Shown here: positions 5,907-10,279 of the stretch, piece by piece
Position numbering within the stretch: position 1 is the stretch's first letter
Layout of the letters: each line of letters starts with the position of its first letter
The notes under the pieces: model-generated
The model's database searches: none
Told to the model about the DNA's origin: nothing
The model's input: the letters and a program-made list of their open reading frames with translations, nothing else
Made by a program: the position numbers and the translations under genes
Origin: Bifidobacterium breve
Lineage (GTDB): Bacteria > Actinomycetota > Actinomycetes > S36-B12
Reading direction: 5' to 3'
Length of the DNA stretch: 10,279 nt
Assembly: GCA_945870085.1 (NCBI GenBank)
Contig: CAMBQX010000052.1
Coordinates: 1 to 10,279, forward strand

Positions 5907-7019
5907 TTAAACTGATCGTGTGGTCGCTGCATGGGCCAGGTCTGTGAAAATAACCCGAGCCGCAGGGTTTATCGCATCAGTCTCAATTGCGCAAAGTGAG
6001 GTCTGGAGCAGGTTCGCGATAAGTTGCTCAGCGTGGTCTAGGGCACCGGTATCGGTGATGATTTGGCGGAGTTCTTGCACTCCGGAAAGGTCAAGTCCGG
6101 GATCTCCGAGGTGATTACGCATTGCTGACATCTGCGCACTTGATGCCCGCTCAGATGCGATGGCAATAAGTACCGTGCGTTTGCCTTCGCGTAGATCGTC
6201 ACCTGCAGGTTTGCCGGTTTCTTTCGGGTCACCGAATACGCCGAGCACGTCATCACGCAATTGAAATGCTTCGCCCAAGGGTAGGCCAAATGCAGTGTAT
6301 GCAGTGAACACATCGGGAGCGGCTCCTGCAAGAGCTGCGCCCAGATGCAGCGGTTTCTCGATGGTGTACTTGGCGGACTTGTAGCGAACTACTCGAAGTG
6401 CCCTCTCGATTGAGCCGCCGCCCCGGGCTTGCTCCAAGAGGTCAAGGTATTGGCCCGCCATCAGTTCGATGCGCATCTCGTCGTAGACCGGCTTGGCGCG
6501 CTTTAAAGCAGATTCTGGCATTCCGCTACTGAGCAGTACTTGGTCAAACCAGGACAGGCACATATCGCCGAGCAAGATCGCGGCTCCGACTCCAAAATGT
6601 TCCGGGGAGCCAATCCACGAATTACTGAGGTGCAGGTTTGCGAAACGCCGGTGGGCGGCTGGTAGACCTCGGCGGGTATCTGATCCATCCATTACGTCAT
6701 CGTGGATAAGGGCGCACGCCTGCAAGAATTCGAGTGCAGCTGACGCCGCCATCGCAGATTCGTCAATCCCATCGGGAGGCTGATCCCCGGTCAGTGCGCC
6801 GCGCCAGCCCCAGTAGCAAAATGCCGGCCGCACTCGTTTACCGCCCGCAAGTAGGGCGGTGAGCGCCTCGACAAGTGGTAACAAGTCGTCGTCAATACTG
6901 GTAAGCATAAAAGATTCCTGCACCAGCACTTTGTCAATTGTCCGTTGAACGCGTTCGCGAAGGTCTGCCACATCAAATGGCGAGATTGTTCCGGGAAGTG
7001 CGGATTGTGCAGGCACCAC
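5907..7019 (-). CDS. crtE: Geranylgeranyl diphosphate synthase CrtE (polyprenyl synthase, IdsA-like)
   Basis: A 370-residue trans-isoprenyl diphosphate synthase that extends allylic diphosphates with isopentenyl diphosphate to C20 for the carotenoid genes downstream. Family landmarks: GGKRVRP (59-65), the first aspartate-rich motif HDDVMDGSDTRRG (106-118; D107, D108, D111), and the second region FQLRDDVLGVFGDPKETGKP (252-271), where the DDxxD reads DDVLG with D264 following, as is common in actinobacterial members. An in-frame TAG lies three codons upstream of GTG-GTG, so the start is at 7019 or 7016. No Shine-Dalgarno is seen, and a TAGACT box ends six bases before the 7016 GTG, favouring a leaderless start there. 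First gene of crtE-crtI-crtB, divergent from metF. Mycobacterial idsA2 has the same metF neighbour, so it may also serve general isoprenoid metabolism. Confidence 0.94.
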   Translation of the reverse strand: MVPAQSALPGTISPFDVADLRERVQRTIDKVLVQESFMLTSIDDDLLPLVEALTALLAGGKRVRPAFCYWGWRGALTGDQPPDGIDESAMAASAALEFLQACALIHDDVMDGSDTRRGLPAAHRRFANLHLSNSWIGSPEHFGVGAAILLGDMCLSWFDQVLLSSGMPESALKRAKPVYDEMRIELMAGQYLDLLEQARGGGSIERALRVVRYKSAKYTIEKPLHLGAALAGAAPDVFTAYTAFGLPLGEAFQLRDDVLGVFGDPKETGKPAGDDLREGKRTVLIAIASERASSAQMSAMRNHLGDPGLDLSGVQELRQIITDTGALDHAEQLIANLLQTSLCAIETDAINPAARVIFTDLAHAATTRSV

Positions 7020-7022
7020 CTG

Positions 7023-7028
7023 AGTCTA
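7023..7028 (-). promoter_or_regulatory. Candidate -10 box (TAGACT) for the crtE-crtI-crtB operon, leaderless layout
   Basis: TAGACT on the minus strand ends six bases before the second GTG of crtE (7016). Its TAG is also the in-frame stop that limits the crtE reading frame. No clear -35 hexamer is seen. The spacing matches the TAGAAT box before the PknL-like gene. Confidence 0.45.
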
Positions 7029-7066
7029 GAGCCTGCAGGGGGATTCGGCTGGACGGTTGGTATTTA

Positions 7067-7098
7067 GCTGGGCCAAGGTTTGGCTGGGCTAAGGTTTG
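7067..7098 (+). repeat. Tandem imperfect 16-bp repeat in the crtE/metF divergent gap
   Basis: Two adjacent copies of GCTGGGCCAAGGTTTG (7067-7082 and 7083-7098) differ at one base (C7074/T7090). The first contains a CCAA-GGT-TTGG near-palindrome. The second ends three bases before the metF ATG and supplies its weak AAGG ribosome-binding site. It may be a slippage duplication that doubled the ribosome-binding region, or two sites for a regulator acting on the divergent genes. Confidence 0.8.
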
Positions 7099-7101
7099 GA
7101 C

Positions 7102-7998
7102 ATGTCATCGACCAGAACCGCTCCCAGTCTTGGCGCGGTGCTCGCTGGTGGCGGCCACAGTTTCTCCTTCGAGCTCTTCCCGCCCAAGACTGACGCGGGG
7201 GAGCAGGCACTATGGCAGACGGTCCGCGAGTTAGAGGCGCTTAAGCCGACTTTTGTGTCGGTTACTTATGGTGCCGGCGGCTCGACCCAAGACCGCACGG
7301 TTCGCATCACCAAACAGATCGCTGAGCACACCACATTGCTTCCGGTCGCACATTTGACCTGCGTCGATGCCAGCGTTGATGACCTGCGGAGAGTAATGGC
7401 GCAGTACTCCGACGCTGGGGTGAATACCATCATGGCGTTGCGGGGTGACCCCATTGCAGGCCCAGAATCCCAATGGGTGCAACACCCCGGTGGGTTACAG
7501 CATGCCGATGAACTTGTCGCGTTGGTTAGATCCCTTGGTGCATTCAGCGTTGGGGTAGCTGCATTTCCGGAGGGCCACCCCGAGTCTGGTGATTTTGAGG
7601 ACGATGCGCGGGTATTGGCGGCCAAGCAAGATGCGGGTGCCGAATTTGCCATCACGCAGTTCTTCTTCCGGGCTGAAGACTATGAGCGGCTGGTAGCTCG
7701 CGCTGCCGCTCACGGGTGCACTATGCCGATCGTGCCAGGGTTGATGCCGGTCACTAATGTCGCGCAGATTGAACGCTTCGCTGTGCTTTCGGGTGCCCAG
7801 TTTCCGAGTGAGTTAGCTAACAAATTCGGGAAAATTCAAGACGATCAAAGCGCGGTCCATGAACTAGGTGTCGAGGTCGCGGCCGACTTGGGTGCGAAAC
7901 TATTAGCCATGGGCGCTCCGGGCCTGCACTTTTACACACTCAATCGTTCTACCTCGACCCGTGAGGTGTACGAAGCCTTAGGGCTTAACCAGGTTTAG
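7102..7998 (+). CDS. metF: Methylenetetrahydrofolate reductase, MetF type
   Basis: A 298-residue TIM-barrel flavoprotein that reduces 5,10-methylene- to 5-methyl-tetrahydrofolate for methionine synthesis. Conserved positions are visible along the whole chain: FSFELFPPK (21-29), with E24 matching the catalytic acid E28 of E. coli MetF; FVSVTYGAGGS (51-61) and DRT; HLTCVDA (84-90); LRGDP (113-117), with D116 matching E. coli D120 at the folate pterin; HPE (159-161); ITQFFF (184-189); and LHFYTLNR (275-282). Length is that of the single-domain bacterial enzyme. The ATG at 7102 has AAGG seven bases upstream; an in-frame TTG at 7096 is less likely. Head-to-head with crtE, as in mycobacterial Rv2172c-idsA2, where some members of this subgroup have been discussed as NADH-dependent enzymes distinct from typical MetF; the cofactor cannot be judged here. 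The last 14 bases overlap the end of the convergent oxidoreductase gene. Confidence 0.93.
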   Translation: MSSTRTAPSLGAVLAGGGHSFSFELFPPKTDAGEQALWQTVRELEALKPTFVSVTYGAGGSTQDRTVRITKQIAEHTTLLPVAHLTCVDASVDDLRRVMAQYSDAGVNTIMALRGDPIAGPESQWVQHPGGLQHADELVALVRSLGAFSVGVAAFPEGHPESGDFEDDARVLAAKQDAGAEFAITQFFFRAEDYERLVARAAAHGCTMPIVPGLMPVTNVAQIERFAVLSGAQFPSELANKFGKIQDDQSAVHELGVEVAADLGAKLLAMGAPGLHFYTLNRSTSTREVYEALGLNQV

Positions 7999-9496
7999 CC
8001 GAGTTAATTAGGTTGGCAACGATTTCGGCGCTCATGCCGACAAGTGGGAGCCCACCACCCGGGTGTGACGACCCGCCGACCAGGTAGAGGCCATTAATCG
8101 GTGATTCATTGGCGGGCCTGGTGAATGCGGCCCGGGCACCGTTACTCGAAGTCCCGTAAATCGCCCCCCCGGGTGCACGCACCCCACGTTCAAGGTCAGC
8201 CGGCGTGCGAATCTCGCGCCAGCGAATTCGAGGTCGCACGTCCATTCCGCGTCGAGCCAGCACAGCGAGTACCCGATCCGCGTAATGCTCGGCCAAACCG
8301 GGTTCGTCCCAATTGATTGTGCTATTTGAGCCATCACCATGGCGGGGTGCATTAACCAAGACAAACCAGGATTCATGATCGTTGTCAGGTCGCATTAGTG
8401 GGTCATCTGGTAGGCACACGTAGATGGTCGGGTCGTTGACGGGAACAGCTTTTCGGCCAAAAATCGAGTCGAATTCGGCGTCATAATTTTCGGTGAACCA
8501 AACATTGTGGTGTTGGAGGCCAGGGGTTCGCCCGTTTACGGCAAGAAGCAGCACGAATCCGGCCAGCGACGGAGTCGATTTCGCGACTTCGTTGTTGATC
8601 TTCTGGGCGGCCGGTGAGTCAAGAAGGGAGCCGTATACCTGGCCGGCATCAGCATTGGCCACCACAATATTGGCAGGAAATAAGTCGCCGTCGCTGGTTC
8701 GAACTCCGGTGATCTGGTTGCCCACTGTGCTGATTGAGGTAACGCTCGTATTTGCCCGAAGTTCTACGCCAAGGTCGATGCATCGTTGAACTAATGCAGC
8801 TGCGAGAGTGCTAACTCCTCCGCCGAGATGCCAAGCGCCGAATGTCTGCTCGATGTAGGGGACTGTTGCCAGGACCGCCGGGGCTTTACGTGGATCTGAT
8901 CCCGTGTAAGTGGCGTAACGATCCAGCAGCGTAACGAGTCGCTTATCGCTGAAGGTGCTATTACCTAATGAACGCAAAGTGGTTAAAGGGGCGATGGTTT
9001 GCACGTCACGTGGATTCTTGGCCAAGGACATGACACTCCGCCACCCCGCCAAAGGGGATTGCAGGAATGGCTCCCTGGTGATCTGCCACATTGCACCGCC
9101 GCGCTTAATAAGGGATCGCCACTCGCTGGCCGCCTTGCCGCCGAGTCCGTCCGCAAGTGCGTCGGCGCATTGGCCAGCCCCGACGCCGGGCATCACGACG
9201 GTGGCTCCGTCGCTGAATTGATAGCGAAATGCCGGGTCAAGAGGCTGAAGGTCAACGGCCTCCTCGAGGGGCCCCCCGGTCTTTAGAAACAAATCCCGGT
9301 AAACCGCGGGCAGGGTGAAAAGCGACGGACCGGTATCGAAAACAAATCCATCTCGCCGATAGGCGGCCAGTTTTCCACCGAAAAAATTGGCCTGCTCCAA
9401 AACCGTGACGGATTTACCTTTCGCCGCGAGGCGGGCTGCGGTGGCCAAACCCCCGGCGCCGGCGCCAATCACAACTACGCTTTCATTAGCCGACAC
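7985..9496 (-). CDS. Second CrtI-family FAD oxidoreductase (carotenoid desaturase/oxygenase, CrtD- or CrtP-like)
   Basis: A 503-residue FAD-dependent enzyme of the phytoene-desaturase family. The Rossmann fold is at the N-terminus: VVVIGAGAGGLATAARL (7-23), with E34 ending VTVLE, then FFGGK and FDTGPSLF (53-60). The C-terminal FAD-site signature is GGSSHPGGGLPLVG (about 474-487), closer to the canonical HPGGGxP than in the CrtI at 4315-5880. The two proteins share the architecture but are clearly divergent in the middle. Relatives outside lycopene formation include CrtD (C-3,4 desaturase), CrtP/CrtNb (terminal methyl oxidase) and ketolase CrtO. Co-transcription behind a glycosyltransferase, with a 27-base gap, resembles oxidase/glycosyltransferase pairs such as CrtP-CrtQ, so a late xanthophyll-tailoring role is inferred. 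Start GTG at 9496: an in-frame TAG lies four codons upstream and no other start is available. The exact reaction is not determinable here. Confidence 0.87.
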   Translation of the reverse strand: MSANESVVVIGAGAGGLATAARLAAKGKSVTVLEQANFFGGKLAAYRRDGFVFDTGPSLFTLPAVYRDLFLKTGGPLEEAVDLQPLDPAFRYQFSDGATVVMPGVGAGQCADALADGLGGKAASEWRSLIKRGGAMWQITREPFLQSPLAGWRSVMSLAKNPRDVQTIAPLTTLRSLGNSTFSDKRLVTLLDRYATYTGSDPRKAPAVLATVPYIEQTFGAWHLGGGVSTLAAALVQRCIDLGVELRANTSVTSISTVGNQITGVRTSDGDLFPANIVVANADAGQVYGSLLDSPAAQKINNEVAKSTPSLAGFVLLLAVNGRTPGLQHHNVWFTENYDAEFDSIFGRKAVPVNDPTIYVCLPDDPLMRPDNDHESWFVLVNAPRHGDGSNSTINWDEPGLAEHYADRVLAVLARRGMDVRPRIRWREIRTPADLERGVRAPGGAIYGTSSNGARAAFTRPANESPINGLYLVGGSSHPGGGLPLVGMSAEIVANLINSAKPG

Positions 9497-9502
9497 GGCA
9501 CC

Positions 9503-9508
9503 AGCCTA
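9503..9508 (-). promoter_or_regulatory. Possible -10-like box (TAGGCT) before the second CrtI-family gene
   Basis: TAGGCT ends six bases before the GTG at 9496, the same geometry as the boxes before crtE and the PknL-like gene. It is a poorer match to TATAAT and sits in the 27-base gap behind the glycosyltransferase gene, so it may be coincidental. Confidence 0.25.
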
Positions 9509-9523
9509 TGAGTCTGGCGAGCA

Positions 9524-10279
9524 TTAGTTCACCGCGGTTACCGCTCGGCCTTTCCAGGTATTGGTGCCGCGCAGATGGCGTGACCAAGAAATCAAGTTGA
9601 GGCCGCAAAATGCGGTAACTGAGACCGGATGGGCCAGTGCATCGGGCCAGGTTCGCTCTCCGGTGCGATTTGCAACTAGGGCTCGGCTGGCGACCCCGGC
9701 CGCATAGCCAACCGCGCCGATTGCCCGAGTTTTGCCCCGACCCGCCAGCATCGCAACCGCGGGGGCCACAAACGCGGTGAGTAGGAGCCCGTTTACCGCC
9801 AAGGAGCCGGCTGGTCCATTGAAAGCTGACCAGAGTGACTTTGTGTAGCCGTCAACAACTTCGTTGGTCGCTTCGTACATCCGGCAGCTAGCGATTTTTG
9901 AGCCGTCAACAGTTGCGGCCTGTTCCCCGAAGACTTTGACCGCACGCATTAGGGCGACATCCTCGATAACTTCATTAGCAACGGCTTCATGCCCACCCAA
10001 GGATCGATAAACCTGTGAATCAATGACGATGAATTGGCCATTGGCGGCGGACAAAGACGGCCGAGACGATGTCTCTGCGAGGCGAAGTGGCACTGTTGCA
10101 CTCCAAGACCACGCGATTAGCGGTTGCACTAGGCGTTCGAGCCAGGTAACGGCAATTTGTCGCGGATATGGGGAGACCAGCGCGAAACCTTGCTCGCGAA
10201 GTAGTCGAACGGTGCCACTGATTGCCTCGGGCTCAAGGATTACATCAGCATCTATGAAGACAAGTACAGATCCTGAGGC
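9524..10279 (-). CDS. Family 2 glycosyltransferase, membrane-associated, 5' end missing (CruG/CrtQ-like, carotenoid tailoring inferred)
   Basis: The last 251 residues of a GT2 (GT-A fold) glycosyltransferase; the start lies beyond the right edge. Visible: a strand plus DxD metal/nucleotide-sugar motif VLVFIDADVILEPE (5-18), an acceptor-side segment ANGQFIVID (79-87), and the catalytic-base motif IEDVAL (105-110, E106-D107). The C-terminal third has hydrophobic helices (about 142-163, 170-188 and 212-224) that would tie it to the membrane, where carotenoids sit. This layout recalls CruG and CrtQ carotenoid glycosyltransferases, but other membrane GT2 enzymes are similar, so the substrate is inferred from the adjacent carotenoid genes. 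It ends 27 bases before the second CrtI-family gene on the same strand. The reading frame remains open past an internal GTG at 10129, which would cut off the DxD motif and is not a real start. Confidence 0.85.
   Translation of the reverse strand, partial: ASGSVLVFIDADVILEPEAISGTVRLLREQGFALVSPYPRQIAVTWLERLVQPLIAWSWSATVPLRLAETSSRPSLSAANGQFIVIDSQVYRSLGGHEAVANEVIEDVALMRAVKVFGEQAATVDGSKIASCRMYEATNEVVDGYTKSLWSAFNGPAGSLAVNGLLLTAFVAPAVAMLAGRGKTRAIGAVGYAAGVASRALVANRTGERTWPDALAHPVSVTAFCGLNLISWSRHLRGTNTWKGRAVTAVN

Noticed and set aside
7032..7039. CCTGCAGG 8-bp palindrome in the crtE/metF gap as an operator
   Set aside because: An isolated 8-base palindrome in GC-rich DNA is easily chance, and no second copy was seen near other promoters.
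9524..10129. Glycosyltransferase starting at the GTG at 10129
   Set aside because: The frame continues to the window edge with a DxD motif and typical GT2 sequence upstream, so the gene is longer and truncated by the window.
1..10279. CRISPR array, tRNA/rRNA, insertion sequence, prophage or toxin-antitoxin genes
   Set aside because: No spaced repeats, cloverleaf-like sequence, transposase, integrase or small toxin-type reading frames were found; the window is almost entirely housekeeping and pigment genes.

Overview
The window looks like part of a chromosome from an actinobacterium (Actinomycetota) with a medium-to-high GC genome. Three things point there. A membrane-anchored Ser/Thr kinase with PASTA repeats lies at one end. 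The lycopene cyclase is split into two small membrane subunits (CrtYc/CrtYd), an arrangement typical of actinobacteria. A metF-type reductase gene sits head-to-head with a geranylgeranyl diphosphate synthase gene, with a PknL-like kinase nearby, which resembles the mycobacterial Rv2172c-idsA2...pknL neighbourhood as I remember it. A pigmented aquatic actinobacterium is plausible, but genus and family cannot be fixed from this sequence.

Layout. (1) 1-2665, minus strand: a promoter, a TPP (thiamine pyrophosphate) riboswitch, a PnuC-family transporter (best read as PnuT, thiamine), a stand-alone NadR-type small-molecule kinase that overlaps the transporter gene by 4 bases, and then a PknL-like kinase that runs off the left edge and probably has its own leaderless promoter. 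(2) 2641-3362, plus strand: crtYc and crtYd, overlapping by 4 bases. (3) 3359-7019, minus strand: crtE, crtI, crtB in transcription order, which meet crtYd tail-to-tail on one shared CTAG. (4) 7102-7998, plus strand: metF, divergent from crtE across an 82-base gap that holds a tandem 16-base repeat. (5) 7985-10279, minus strand: a family 2 glycosyltransferase (its start lies beyond the right edge) followed by a second CrtI-family oxidoreductase.

How the parts work together. CrtE makes geranylgeranyl diphosphate, CrtB condenses two molecules to phytoene, CrtI desaturates phytoene to lycopene, and CrtYc+CrtYd cyclise lycopene, probably to beta/gamma-carotene because no C50 elongase gene is visible. 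The second CrtI-like enzyme and the glycosyltransferase suggest an oxidised and/or glycosylated end product (inference). The thiamine module is a separate unit: vitamin uptake under TPP feedback, with a kinase that may trap thiamine by phosphorylation. This last idea is the most interesting in the window, because family annotation alone would call both genes nicotinamide riboside genes, whereas the riboswitch says thiamine.

No tRNA, rRNA, CRISPR array, insertion sequence or U-tract terminator was seen. There is no gene-free stretch over 300 bases; the longest gap (2518-2640) is almost filled by the riboswitch.
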